A stretch of 59,006 nucleotides of DNA, from positions 1 to 59,006 of the forward strand of contig JAGWKL010000011.1 of NCBI GenBank assembly GCA_028865345.1, given 5' to 3'. This document shows, piece by piece, positions 43,373 to 52,094 of this stretch (the first letter of the stretch is position 1; the number at the start of each line of letters is the position of its first letter). Position numbers and translations under genes: made by a program. The DNA comes from Candidatus Omnitrophota bacterium (GTDB lineage: Bacteria; Omnitrophota; Gorgyraeia; Zapsychrales; Fredricksoniimonadaceae). The notes beneath the pieces were generated by a model. That model searched no databases. It saw only the letters and a program-made list of their open reading frames with translations, and was not told the origin of the DNA.

Positions 43373-44554
43373 ATGGATAAGCCGCAACACGATACTCCGG
43401 TTCTTTTACAGACAGGGTTCAGGATATTTTTTCTTGGAGCAGCCGGATATACGGTGATCGCCATGCTGGCTTGGCTGGCGATCTATGCAATGGGCGTACC
43501 TGTGAACTTGGCCATGCCTCCGGCGGTCTGGCACGGGCATGAGATGATATTTGGGTTTACCATGGCTGTTGTGGCGGGGTTTCTTCTGACGGCTGTGATC
43601 AACTGGACAGGTTTGCCCACCTTAAGCGGCAGGCCGTTATTAGTCCTATTTTTATTATGGCTGTCAGGGCGTATGTTGGCATTTGTCCCGTGGCATTTCC
43701 CGCTGTGGCCCATGACACTCTGCGATACAGCATTTCTGTTGTTCTTATCGGTGGCTGTTATCCGCCCAATCACCGCTGTCAAGCAATGGAAACAATCCTC
43801 GGTATACTCAAAACTGATCCTGGTTCTTTTGGCAGGGATTGTATTCTATCTGGCGCTCTCTAAGTTTTATACGGATGTGGAGCAGAAGACCCTCCTTTTT
43901 GCCGTTTATATCATCATCAGCCTTATTATGACCATCGGCCGGCGGGTGATGCCGTTTTTTATTGAACGTGGCGTTGGGTATCCGGTGACCTTGACCAATA
44001 ACGCGGTCCTTGACCGGGCCAGTTTGATTTTGTTGACCGCTTTTACTATCATTGACGTCTTTTTAAAATGGCCGATAGTTGTCTCTGTCATCAGCGGCCT
44101 GTTGGTCATCGTCCACATCCTGCGTCTGTCAGGCTGGTATACGCCCGGGATATGGAAAAAGCCTCTGTTATGGGTCCTTTTTGTCGGGTACATCTTTATC
44201 ATCTGCGGCTTTTTCTTAAAGATTTTTGAACCCTGGAATTCTCAGTGCGGGGATTCCGCGTTGCATGCTTTTGCAGCCGGAGGCATCGGTATTTTTACTC
44301 TGGGCATGATGGCCCGCGTGTCCTGGGGGCATACGGGGCGCAATATTGCAGAACCGCCCCGAATTTTGCCGCTGATGTTTGGTTTTATTATTTCAAGTGC
44401 GTTCATCCGGGTCTTTATGCCGCTTTTAGACGGATCGCTGTATGTGGTCTGGATCGGTTTAAGCCAGGCGCTCTGGGTATCAGCCTTTACGTTGTTCGTG
44501 GTTACATATTATAAGGTTTTGACATCCCCCAGGCCGGATGGGAAAAGGGGGTAG
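43373..44554 (+). CDS. nnrS: NnrS family membrane protein
   Basis: A 393-residue protein with about twelve transmembrane helices and conserved His and Trp/Met pairs: VWHGHEMIFGFTMAVVAGFL, LTAVINWTGLPTL, RRVMPFFIERG and MARVSWGHTGR. NnrS is a heme- and copper-containing protein linked to NO stress and denitrification. It starts three bases after the ndh stop with AGAGG upstream. Its presence supports an NO-exposed, nitrate-respiring life style. Confidence 0.92.
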   Translation: MDKPQHDTPVLLQTGFRIFFLGAAGYTVIAMLAWLAIYAMGVPVNLAMPPAVWHGHEMIFGFTMAVVAGFLLTAVINWTGLPTLSGRPLLVLFLLWLSGRMLAFVPWHFPLWPMTLCDTAFLLFLSVAVIRPITAVKQWKQSSVYSKLILVLLAGIVFYLALSKFYTDVEQKTLLFAVYIIISLIMTIGRRVMPFFIERGVGYPVTLTNNAVLDRASLILLTAFTIIDVFLKWPIVVSVISGLLVIVHILRLSGWYTPGIWKKPLLWVLFVGYIFIICGFFLKIFEPWNSQCGDSALHAFAAGGIGIFTLGMMARVSWGHTGRNIAEPPRILPLMFGFIISSAFIRVFMPLLDGSLYVVWIGLSQALWVSAFTLFVVTYYKVLTSPRPDGKRG

Positions 44555-44558
44555 GTTG

Positions 44559-44906
44559 ATGAAGCTAAAGATAAAAAGAATTTACGAACCTCCAGAGAAA
44601 TCTGATGGCTTTCGCATTCTTGTCGATCGGTTATGGCCACGGGGAATCTCTAAGAAGCGAGCAGCTGTGGATGTATGGTTGAAAGATATAGCACCGACAT
44701 CTGGACTAAGGGAGTGGTTTGGACACGATCCTGATAGATGGGATGAATTCAGGCATAAATATACACGTGAATTAAAGAAAAATAAGACGACAGTTGGCCA
44801 GATAAAAAAATTTATTGATGAGAACGATATTGTTACCTTAGTGTTCTCTGCAAAAGATGTAATGCGTAATCAAGCCTCGGTTTTAAAGCGATTCCTTAAT
44901 AAATGA
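44559..44906 (+). CDS. DUF488 family protein
   Basis: A 115-residue protein with the DUF488 hallmarks IKRIYEPPEKSDGFRILVDR, LWPRGISK, WLKDIAPTSGLREWFGHDP and VTLVFSAKD. Function is unknown; the fold is probably alpha/beta. ATG 44559 is preceded by GGGGGTAGG. It is the last gene before the ICE block. Confidence 0.88.
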   Translation: MKLKIKRIYEPPEKSDGFRILVDRLWPRGISKKRAAVDVWLKDIAPTSGLREWFGHDPDRWDEFRHKYTRELKKNKTTVGQIKKFIDENDIVTLVFSAKDVMRNQASVLKRFLNK

Positions 44907-44964
44907 GCTGCTTAGGGATGAATGTTAAATTATCAACTAATATTGAGATTAGATAAATATTCAC

Positions 44965-44992
44965 TTGACAAAAGTTTTTATTCTGGTAATAT
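44965..44992 (+). promoter_or_regulatory. promoter of the conjugation operon
   Basis: TTGACA (44965-44970), sixteen bases, TAATAT (44987-44992). Transcription would begin near 45000 and run into the Replic_Relax gene at 45147, leaving a leader of about 150 bases. Confidence 0.7.
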
Positions 44993-45005
44993 ATGTTTCG
45001 CTGAT

Positions 45006-45105
45006 TCCCCCAATCAGTGAAAAAAGAAATATAAATCCCCCAAGCAGTTTGTAGTTTTTACATATTGTTCTAACGCCAGCTCAATTTCTTTTCCCAAATA
45101 AGGAA
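45006..45105 (+). repeat. direct repeats and hairpin in the conjugation-operon leader
   Basis: TCCCCCAATCAGT (45006-45018) and TCCCCCAAGCAGT (45036-45048) are direct repeats, one mismatch, thirty bases apart (about three helical turns). Further down, CAATTTC and GAAATTG pair around 45083-45105. Two in-phase repeats beside a promoter look like an operator for a repressor or a short iteron set. The gap 44907-45146 holds no other gene. Confidence 0.45.
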
Positions 45106-45146
45106 ATTGGACTTGCAAGATGCATTTTTTGTAAAGGATACGCCCG

Positions 45147-45911
45147 ATGCGCGTTATTCCACAAAAAATACATATCTTGAGGTTCATTGGGGAACAGGGA
45201 ATTGTCAGCGTCTTTGATGTAGCCCGCCACTTATTCCAATCCGAAAAATCAGATGTTGTTCGTATCACCATGCACCAGCTTGGAGTTGCCCATAGGCGAT
45301 ATCCAGGCATACGGTTTGGTGTCTGGTATATCGACAAGCCTCAGCTATATGATACTTTAAGGGACTATTTTCCCGATCTGCCCAGATTTTCTGTCCGTCC
45401 TGTTTTTCACGATCAAATCCCGCATTACTTGGAGCTTAATCACATTCGCACCACTTTTGAACAATCATCTAAGTTCATTATCGAACAGTGGTGGTCGGAA
45501 CAATACATCCGTTCACTTGAACCTGAGGAACGATTTTCTTTTGCCAATACAAAAATTCCTGATGCCATTTTCTGGCGCAAGCGCCATGACGGCAGTCTTC
45601 AGAAATACTTTCTTGAATATGAGCGTTCCTCCAAAGACAGGGAGCGCTACGAAGCCATTTTGTGCTCTTACTCCAAGCGCCAGGATGCGAGAAGCCGAAA
45701 TGTCATCTATATCTGCCAAACCCCTTATATTAGAGAAAGGCTCGCTACCATTGAATCCAAATTGGCACGTGGCGGCAAACTGGAAAGGGCGGGGATTTGT
45801 TTTCAGTTCATCACCCTGGAAGGTTTCTATAACAGTTATGGTCTTAATCAATTAAAGGAGGGAGAACGCAATGAAAATGCTCGAACAATGGTTGAAACTG
45901 CCGCAGTTTAG
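45147..45911 (+). CDS. replication-relaxation (Replic_Relax) family protein
   Basis: A 254-residue protein. Its N-terminal winged-helix-like region reads LRFIGEQGIVSVFDVARHLF. A restriction-enzyme-like core follows with PDAIFWRKRHDGS (D in the PDxxF position) and FLEYERSSKDRERYEAIL (about residues 155-172). This matches Replic_Relax proteins (PF13814) found on conjugative elements, often near relaxase genes. No relaxase is visible nearby. AAGGA precedes the ATG. It is the first gene of the transfer operon. Confidence 0.7.
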   Translation: MRVIPQKIHILRFIGEQGIVSVFDVARHLFQSEKSDVVRITMHQLGVAHRRYPGIRFGVWYIDKPQLYDTLRDYFPDLPRFSVRPVFHDQIPHYLELNHIRTTFEQSSKFIIEQWWSEQYIRSLEPEERFSFANTKIPDAIFWRKRHDGSLQKYFLEYERSSKDRERYEAILCSYSKRQDARSRNVIYICQTPYIRERLATIESKLARGGKLERAGICFQFITLEGFYNSYGLNQLKEGERNENARTMVETAAV

Positions 45912-46167
45912 ATGCTTTCTGGTTTTGACGCTCTTTCTTGTATTATCCGATCGGCCTGCCTTCGCGGATTTGGTCAGTGACATGAGCCAGCTGCAAAGTA
46001 ATGTGACGATGATAAGCCAGCCTTTGGCCATAATTTTTCTTATCGTGGCTGGTTGGCAGAAGGCCATGGGCAACGCCCAACTGTTTGTCCTGGCGTTGGT
46101 GGGAACGGTTGTCATGTTTGCGGCGCCGCAGTTGGTCAATTTTATCAGTTCCGCGTTTGGGAATTAA
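45871..46167 (+). CDS. virB2: VirB2/TrbC-type pilin
   Basis: A 98-residue prepilin. A long signal peptide (about residues 1-32, ending AFA) is followed by two hydrophobic helices (about 47-65 and 68-92; IIFLIVAGWQKAMGNAQLFV), the standard VirB2/TrbC layout. It builds the conjugative pilus. GGAGGGAG lies eight bases before the ATG. It overlaps the Replic_Relax gene by 41 bases. Confidence 0.82.
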   Translation: MKMLEQWLKLPQFRCFLVLTLFLVLSDRPAFADLVSDMSQLQSNVTMISQPLAIIFLIVAGWQKAMGNAQLFVLALVGTVVMFAAPQLVNFISSAFGN

Positions 46168-46169
46168 TT

Positions 46170-48950
46170 ATGAGGACCTATTCGGAAAAATGTTTAAGGA
46201 ATTTGCAAGACAGGATGATTGTCTTCGGTTTTGAGGGATGGGACATCTTCATGGTCTTAGGAGCCGCCTTAAGTCTGCAAATTTTAAAGGTCAATGACCT
46301 TGTTATTTGGGGGATTTGCGGGCTTTTGAGCGGTTTCCTTATTTTGATTAAGAGGGGCAAACCAGCCAATGCCACTGAACATTATATGGATTGGTTTTTC
46401 AAGGACAAAAGATTCACCGCCTTTGAACAGACCTTCGCCCACACGATTAAAGGCCGTGAGCTTGATATCAGGCTCAACGGCCTGCAATCACTATTGCCGT
46501 ATAGTCATTTTGAGGACGGGCTCCTTGTATTTAAGGACGATTCCATGTCCGTTGCATATGAAATAACCTGCCCAAGCTTGGACAATCTTTCCAGCGATGA
46601 ACTGATCGCCTATTCACAAAAGATCGAAACCTTCCTTAATGGCTTATCCGAACGTGCCACGTATCAACTTTTCTTTACCCTCGACAGCGACTATTCCAAA
46701 GAAATCGCCGAACATAAAATCATCAAGGCCACTCATCCTTTAATCAAAGCCATGCATGCTGAACGTATCGGACGCTTTGAAGCTTTGGGTAAGGAGAAGC
46801 TTTTCAGGCGCAGGCGATGTTATTTGCTGGTCAATTTCTTATCTGTTCCCCTTGGCCAGAAGCAGTTTAATTTCTTCAAGAACGTCAGGAAATTAACCCA
46901 AGCCCAGGTGGATGAGGCCAAGAAGGACTTTCGTCTGGTGCTTAACAATATAGAGGAAGGAATTCATGGGGCGGGTTATGGGACAAGGAGACTTGATGAA
47001 TATAGGCTTATGTGTCTTATGTACAAATATCTTAATCCCGACCGCCTGAAGCAGGGCATTGACTGTCCCAAGCCCCGTGAAAACGAACTTTTCGTAAAAC
47101 AAATATGTTGTTCGGATCTTTATTTTGATGAGGCAAGAGGCGAATATGCCCATTTCGGGGGATTTTATCATAAGTACATATCCCTTAAAGTCCTGCCGGA
47201 GGCGAGTTTTCCGGCAATGTTGGCCAGACTTGACTGGCTGTCTTTTCCCGAATTCGATGTGATCGCCAATTTCGAGGCTCCAGAGAAGGAATGGGGCAGG
47301 AAAAAAATCGAAAGCATGAGAAAGCGCGAATACGGTAATATGCAGGGCTTGTTTGGGATCATCAATAAGGATGCCCAGACCAAGGTGGGGCAATATGAAT
47401 ACCTCTTAGAAGAAATCCAGCAAAGCAATCAGAAGCTTTTCCGCGCCCAACTGACCATCCATGTCTACGCCGAGGAGTTTGAAGAGATAAAAAAGAAAAC
47501 GGCGGAGGTGATCCGTTTGTTTGCCTCGCTAAACGGCACAGAAATGCACGATGAACGTTGGGGTTCGGTTAAGCCCATTTTTGTCAGTTGTCTTCCCGGC
47601 TGGACCAAGGAATCATCGCGTTTTGTCCTTTTAAAATCCGCGCACCTGGCGGACCTTATGCCTTTGTTCTCTGAATTCAAGGGCAGCGGCCGGGCCGAAT
47701 GTTTGTTTTACAACACAACCCACGGCCTGGCTTCCTATGATCCCTTTTGTGAGGAGCTTTCGGCGTATAACACGGTTGTGGTGGGTGCGACAGGAAGCGG
47801 CAAGAGCTTTACCATAAATCAAATCATCAACCAGTACAGCAAAAACGACCCTATTGAAATCTTCATTGATATTGGAGGTTCCTATAAACGCCAGGTCCTC
47901 TTAAAAGGCGGTGAGTACATCGACCTAGGGCTAAAGGAGAAGTTTACCATCAATCTCTTTGAGCTTTCGCAGGGGAAAAGGCTGTGTGAATTCAGCGAAG
48001 AAGAACAAAATGAAATACTTATCATTAAGACCAAAACTATCGAGCAGATGATAGGGGGAGTGGCGCGCTTCAACGGTTCTGATCAGATTGTCGAGGATTA
48101 TATCTTTCGTTCCATCCAAAAGCTTTATCGCATGAAGGATTATCCGGTTCTAAGCGATCTTAAAGAGGCCCTTAAAGCCATTGCTGAAATGCAGAAAATC
48201 ACCCAGCCGTTTTATGAGCCTGTCGTTGGCCTTTTGGGCAATTGGCTTCAGGGCGGGCAATACGGCAATTATACCGATGGCAAATCAACCATCTCGCTTG
48301 ATAAAAGTGTCATTTGTTTTGATCTAAAGGGTTTGGAGAAGTTTGAGCGTCTGCAGGCATGCATGTTAACGATTGTGACCAACTTCGTCTGGGGCAAGAT
48401 CATGAGCCAGCCGGGACGTCGTAAGTTTGTCATCTTTGATGAATGCTGGAAACTTCTTTCAACACCCGAGGCTGCCAAATTCATAGCGGAATGTTACCGG
48501 ACCTTCCGTAAATACGGGGCCGGGGCGATTTCCATCACGCAATCCTTGAATGATTTTCTCTCCGGCGGTCTGGAACATGCCATCCTGGGCAATTCCAACA
48601 CCCGTTTTATCCTTCGCCAGAACTCTACACCGGCCATCAAGTCCATTGTGGATTATTTCGATTACAACGAGCAGGAGAAGCGCCTTATCGAATCCTTGAA
48701 AATCCAAAAGGGTGAATATTCGGAAGTGTTTTTCTCACAGTCGAAACAGTTGGAACATATCAGCTCCAAGATGGTCATCTGTCCCACAGCCATCGAATAT
48801 TGGGTGGCAACGACAGATGCCATGGATCTTAACTATTACGAGAAAATCAAGAAGGAAAATCCGCAGATGGATATGTATACGATCCTGCAGCTCTGCGTAA
48901 AAGATTTTCCACGCGGGGTTGGCTATAAGGACAGCAAGAATACAAATTAA
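46170..48950 (+). CDS. virB4: VirB3-VirB4 fusion, conjugation ATPase
   Basis: 926 residues from ATG 46170. The N-terminal 65 residues hold two hydrophobic helices resembling VirB3/TraL; the rest is a VirB4/TraC ATPase. Walker A GATGSGKS is at 539-546, Walker B is near KFVIFDECWKL, and SITQSLNDF and NSNTRFILRQNS follow. VirB4 powers pilus assembly and substrate transfer at the inner membrane. The extended frame back to 46053 overlaps the pilin gene and is not used. Confidence 0.9.
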   Translation: MRTYSEKCLRNLQDRMIVFGFEGWDIFMVLGAALSLQILKVNDLVIWGICGLLSGFLILIKRGKPANATEHYMDWFFKDKRFTAFEQTFAHTIKGRELDIRLNGLQSLLPYSHFEDGLLVFKDDSMSVAYEITCPSLDNLSSDELIAYSQKIETFLNGLSERATYQLFFTLDSDYSKEIAEHKIIKATHPLIKAMHAERIGRFEALGKEKLFRRRRCYLLVNFLSVPLGQKQFNFFKNVRKLTQAQVDEAKKDFRLVLNNIEEGIHGAGYGTRRLDEYRLMCLMYKYLNPDRLKQGIDCPKPRENELFVKQICCSDLYFDEARGEYAHFGGFYHKYISLKVLPEASFPAMLARLDWLSFPEFDVIANFEAPEKEWGRKKIESMRKREYGNMQGLFGIINKDAQTKVGQYEYLLEEIQQSNQKLFRAQLTIHVYAEEFEEIKKKTAEVIRLFASLNGTEMHDERWGSVKPIFVSCLPGWTKESSRFVLLKSAHLADLMPLFSEFKGSGRAECLFYNTTHGLASYDPFCEELSAYNTVVVGATGSGKSFTINQIINQYSKNDPIEIFIDIGGSYKRQVLLKGGEYIDLGLKEKFTINLFELSQGKRLCEFSEEEQNEILIIKTKTIEQMIGGVARFNGSDQIVEDYIFRSIQKLYRMKDYPVLSDLKEALKAIAEMQKITQPFYEPVVGLLGNWLQGGQYGNYTDGKSTISLDKSVICFDLKGLEKFERLQACMLTIVTNFVWGKIMSQPGRRKFVIFDECWKLLSTPEAAKFIAECYRTFRKYGAGAISITQSLNDFLSGGLEHAILGNSNTRFILRQNSTPAIKSIVDYFDYNEQEKRLIESLKIQKGEYSEVFFSQSKQLEHISSKMVICPTAIEYWVATTDAMDLNYYEKIKKENPQMDMYTILQLCVKDFPRGVGYKDSKNTN

Positions 48951-48978
48951 CCGGTTTTTAAAAGGAAGGGACAAAGTT

Positions 48979-49395
48979 ATGAGCCTCAATTCCGTTAATG
49001 TGATGGGTAATTTAACACGGGACCCGGAAATCAAGCAAATCTCCTCAGGCAGGTCAGTATGCAATTTGTCGATTGCAAATAACCGCACATACCTCAAAGA
49101 GGGCGAGAAGGTAAACGAGGTTTCCTATTTCGATGTTGAGGTCTGGGGCAAGGCTGGCGAGAACTGCGCGAAGTATTTGACCAAGGGAAGCGGTGTCATC
49201 GTGGAAGGCAGGCTCAAACAGGAACGCTGGGAAAAGGACGGCAAGTCCTTAAGTCACATCAGGGTCACGGCCAATATGGTCCATTTCCTGCCCAAGAGGC
49301 GCAAAAACGCAGCGGAACCAGTAGTCGCTGCTGAAAACCCGTCCGAGCAGGAGACTGTTCTTATCGATGGTGAAGATGGGGCATGGCAGCAATAG
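48979..49395 (+). CDS. ssb: single-stranded DNA-binding protein
   Basis: About 138 residues from ATG 48979, an OB fold: NSVNVMGNLTRDPEI, SVCNLSIANNRTY, SYFDVEVWGKAGENCAKYL, GSGVIVEGRLKQERWEKDGK. The C terminus is acidic (LIDGEDGAWQQ), less tidy than the DDDIPF tip of chromosomal SSB. Plasmid-type SSBs like this protect incoming ssDNA. GGAAGGGAC precedes the ATG. Confidence 0.92.
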   Translation: MSLNSVNVMGNLTRDPEIKQISSGRSVCNLSIANNRTYLKEGEKVNEVSYFDVEVWGKAGENCAKYLTKGSGVIVEGRLKQERWEKDGKSLSHIRVTANMVHFLPKRRKNAAEPVVAAENPSEQETVLIDGEDGAWQQ

Positions 49396-49419
49396 AAAGA
49401 TTTTCTTGAAAGGATACCT

Positions 49420-49827
49420 ATGGCGAACAAATACATTCTTTTCATTGGGCTGCTTTCTGTGCTGTCTTCAGGTTGTACCTTGCGTGATGCAGGATATACC
49501 CTTGGCGGTGCGGCCGCCGGCGGCGGCATAGGCTATGCCATTCATCATGACGCCAAGGATGCCGTTATAGGCGGCCTGGGAGGTGCGTTGGTTGGGAATC
49601 TTGCGGCCCAATGGCAGGATAAGATCGACAAGAACAAGAAGGACAAGAGCTATAAGGACGGCTATAACCAGGCCAGGCTCGACATCGCCAAGCAGAATTG
49701 GAATGACAATACCGGCAAGGATGCGGACGGGCCCCAGCCCCTAGAAAGAACGGTATTGGTCCCCAAAGATAAAGAAAATGGTGTCATCTACGATCAAAGG
49801 GCTGTTGCCGTTGAGGAGGATGAATGA
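49420..49827 (+). CDS. lipoprotein with glycine zipper, T4SS cluster
   Basis: A 135-residue protein with lipobox LSSGC (Cys at about 19), then Gly-rich GGAAAGGGIGYAI and GGLGGALVGNLAA segments of the glycine-zipper type, and a charged C-terminal half. It is probably an outer-membrane-associated lipoprotein of the transfer machinery, possibly entry-exclusion or TraV-like. Position between ssb and the VirB5-like gene is the main evidence. Confidence 0.7.
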   Translation: MANKYILFIGLLSVLSSGCTLRDAGYTLGGAAAGGGIGYAIHHDAKDAVIGGLGGALVGNLAAQWQDKIDKNKKDKSYKDGYNQARLDIAKQNWNDNTGKDADGPQPLERTVLVPKDKENGVIYDQRAVAVEEDE

Positions 49828-49828
49828 T

Positions 49829-50575
49829 ATGAAAAAAATACTACTTTTGACTATTTTTGGGTTTCTTGGGCTGAGCCTTCCCGCCTACGCCTACGTCTTT
49901 ACCGATCCCGTCGTACTCGCCGCCATCCTGCAGCAAACCGCCACCCAAACAAGCGAGCACTTAAGCCGGTTGGCCCAAGAAATCCAAGCCGTTGAAACCC
50001 TTCAGCAGGAACTGACAACCTCCAATGGCCTATTGCAGTTGGCCCAAGCCAACGCACAGGGAGCCGATAATTTACAGGTGATGGCCAATTTCCAGAACAC
50101 CATTCTGTCGGCCAACAGTGTCCTTCAAGCCATCCAGTCGGACCTTAACGCCAATCAGGATCTGTCGGGTCAGTGGCAGACGGTGTTCGGCTCTCTTACT
50201 CCCTTTATCCAAAACACCAACACGGCTTTTACCAATATCGACGCCTCAGACAAACTCAATGCGGCAAGTTACCTGGTGGGAGACAGCTACCAGAACCTTT
50301 ACCAGCAGAATGCCGCAACCGTTGCCCAGTTTGTCGCAAGCGCCAACCAGGTCAGCGAAAAAGGCGCCCTTAGACAGATCGCCCAGGAGATGGCGGAACT
50401 GATTCAAATGGAAAACAATGTCATTTATCTTCTCTCCCAAGAGTTAAAAGGCCAGAGTGTCGAGTCAGCCAATGACAATCTAAAACGCAAGGAGCAGATC
50501 GTTCAAGTCCAGGATGAGGGTCAGGGGGTAAGCGACTTTATGGGTATTGTAGATAACAACACCTTCAAGATATAG
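49829..50575 (+). CDS. virB5: VirB5/TrbJ-like periplasmic protein
   Basis: About 248 residues from ATG 49829. A signal peptide (KKILLLTIFGFLGLSLPAYA) is followed by long Gln/Ala-rich helices (coiled-coil-like, about 40-230), the usual TrbJ/VirB5 shape. VirB5 caps the pilus or touches recipient cells. GAGGAGG is nine bases before this ATG, so it is preferred over 49820. Sequence identity to VirB5 is low; the call rests on fold features and gene order. Confidence 0.65.
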   Translation: MKKILLLTIFGFLGLSLPAYAYVFTDPVVLAAILQQTATQTSEHLSRLAQEIQAVETLQQELTTSNGLLQLAQANAQGADNLQVMANFQNTILSANSVLQAIQSDLNANQDLSGQWQTVFGSLTPFIQNTNTAFTNIDASDKLNAASYLVGDSYQNLYQQNAATVAQFVASANQVSEKGALRQIAQEMAELIQMENNVIYLLSQELKGQSVESANDNLKRKEQIVQVQDEGQGVSDFMGIVDNNTFKI

Positions 50576-50578
50576 CCT

Positions 50579-51481
50579 ATGGATACAATCATTCAAGCGG
50601 TCCAAATCGATTTGCCCAATAGCCTCAATGCCGGGCATATTATGCTGGTCTCGCTTTTTGTTGTGGCGGTATTTGTCCGGTATACGGGGCTGTTAAGCCA
50701 TCAAGTCAATTGGGCGGACGTGGTTGTAAGGCTTGTCATCGGCTTTGTGCTTTTGCAAAACTACACGGCCATCATGGACGCAACCCGTACCATCATCGCT
50801 GATGTTGATACAACCATCAACCCCACCCAGGATTATGTCGCCCAATATGCCGCCATGAGCCAGAACATCCAGCAGCGCCAGCAGAGCATGACCCGGCAAA
50901 GCATCCTGACTCAGATAGGCAACGGGTTCTTCGGGCCTTTTTCCTTACATAATCTCATCATCAACCTGTCTTTTATCTTTTATGCGATTGTGTCCAAAAT
51001 CATGGAGGCTGTGCGTTATTCCATGACCGCGATTTTATACAAGATAGGTCCGGTCTTAATTCCGTTGATCCTGTTTGAGTCAACAGGGCATATCGTCAAG
51101 GGCTGGTTTGTAAGCTATGTCTCGGTTCTTTGCTGGCCCATTCTTTGGCACATTGTTTTGGCCATTGCGGTCAATTTAAGCAACCAGCAGGTGGCCTCCG
51201 GCAACATCGTTGAGCAGTTTGCCGCCATCAATTTTGCGGTGTGTTTTGTTCTGGTTTTTTCGCCGTTTATCATCAACAGCCTGGTTTCCGGTATAGGTGC
51301 CGGTTCCTCGGCGGGGTTAGCCGCGCTCACGTCTACTACTGCAACAACCAACTGGATGGGGACAGTCGGCCAGGCGGGGTTTAGATCAACCACAGGTTTT
51401 ATGAACGATAAGTTGTCACAGCTTACCCAGAATTCCACCACCTCATCGGGTAAATTTAAAGACACCATGTTGGGCACTTAA
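50579..51481 (+). CDS. virB6: VirB6/TrbL-like inner-membrane protein
   Basis: A 300-residue protein with about six membrane helices (for example residues 20-35, 43-60, 120-140, 155-175, 185-205 and 220-245) and a Gly/Ser/Thr-rich tail (SGIGAGSSAGLAALTSTTA). This is typical of TrbL/VirB6. It forms the inner-membrane channel. It begins three bases after the preceding stop. Confidence 0.82.
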   Translation: MDTIIQAVQIDLPNSLNAGHIMLVSLFVVAVFVRYTGLLSHQVNWADVVVRLVIGFVLLQNYTAIMDATRTIIADVDTTINPTQDYVAQYAAMSQNIQQRQQSMTRQSILTQIGNGFFGPFSLHNLIINLSFIFYAIVSKIMEAVRYSMTAILYKIGPVLIPLILFESTGHIVKGWFVSYVSVLCWPILWHIVLAIAVNLSNQQVASGNIVEQFAAINFAVCFVLVFSPFIINSLVSGIGAGSSAGLAALTSTTATTNWMGTVGQAGFRSTTGFMNDKLSQLTQNSTTSSGKFKDTMLGT

Positions 51482-51497
51482 ATCGGAGAGAAAAATT

Positions 51498-52094
51498 ATG
51501 AGCGAGCTTGTTTTCAATCGGGTCATATTGGAGCGTAACAACCGCACCTTGATGATTATCTCTTTCGTCTCGTTGGCGCTTAATTTTATTTTGGTTTTGA
51601 GCATGCTGCGGGTCTTCCATAGGCCGCCGTTGGTGGTATTCGCCACGGACGGGAAACTCACCGTCCTTAAAACCAAGGATTTGGGCATCAATGAGACCCT
51701 GCTTAAGGACTTTGTCAGGCTTGTCGTCGGCCAATACCTTTCCTTTAGTGTCAACTCGCTGCCTCACCAGATTGATTCCATAAAGGCCTATTTGGGCCCC
51801 AAGCCGATTCAGAATATTCTGCAGTCCTATAAGGACAATCAAACTCTTATTCAAAGTGAGAACATCTCCCAGCAATTCATTGTTGATACGATTACTGTAA
51901 CAAAGAAGTCAAGCCCGTATTGGGTCAAGGTCACTGGCCTAAGCAATATTCATACGACCGACAGCGATAAGAACCTTCCCATGACCTATGTTTTTGAAGT
52001 CACCAGGGTCAAGTCAACACAGACGAACCCTTACGGATTTTTGATGACTGATGTGGTCGAAAAAGACAAATCTGAAAGCAAAGGACCAAGGTAA
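51498..52094 (+). CDS. virB8: VirB8/TraE-like protein
   Basis: A 198-residue bitopic protein. A single membrane helix (LMIISFVSLALNFILVLSML, about residues 18-37) is followed by a periplasmic domain of the VirB8/TraE type (LVVGQYLSFSVNSLP, then VTGLSNIHTTDSDKNLPMTY). It links the inner-membrane complex to the core. GGAGAG precedes the ATG. Its stop and the next ATG share one base. Confidence 0.8.
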   Translation: MSELVFNRVILERNNRTLMIISFVSLALNFILVLSMLRVFHRPPLVVFATDGKLTVLKTKDLGINETLLKDFVRLVVGQYLSFSVNSLPHQIDSIKAYLGPKPIQNILQSYKDNQTLIQSENISQQFIVDTITVTKKSSPYWVKVTGLSNIHTTDSDKNLPMTYVFEVTRVKSTQTNPYGFLMTDVVEKDKSESKGPR

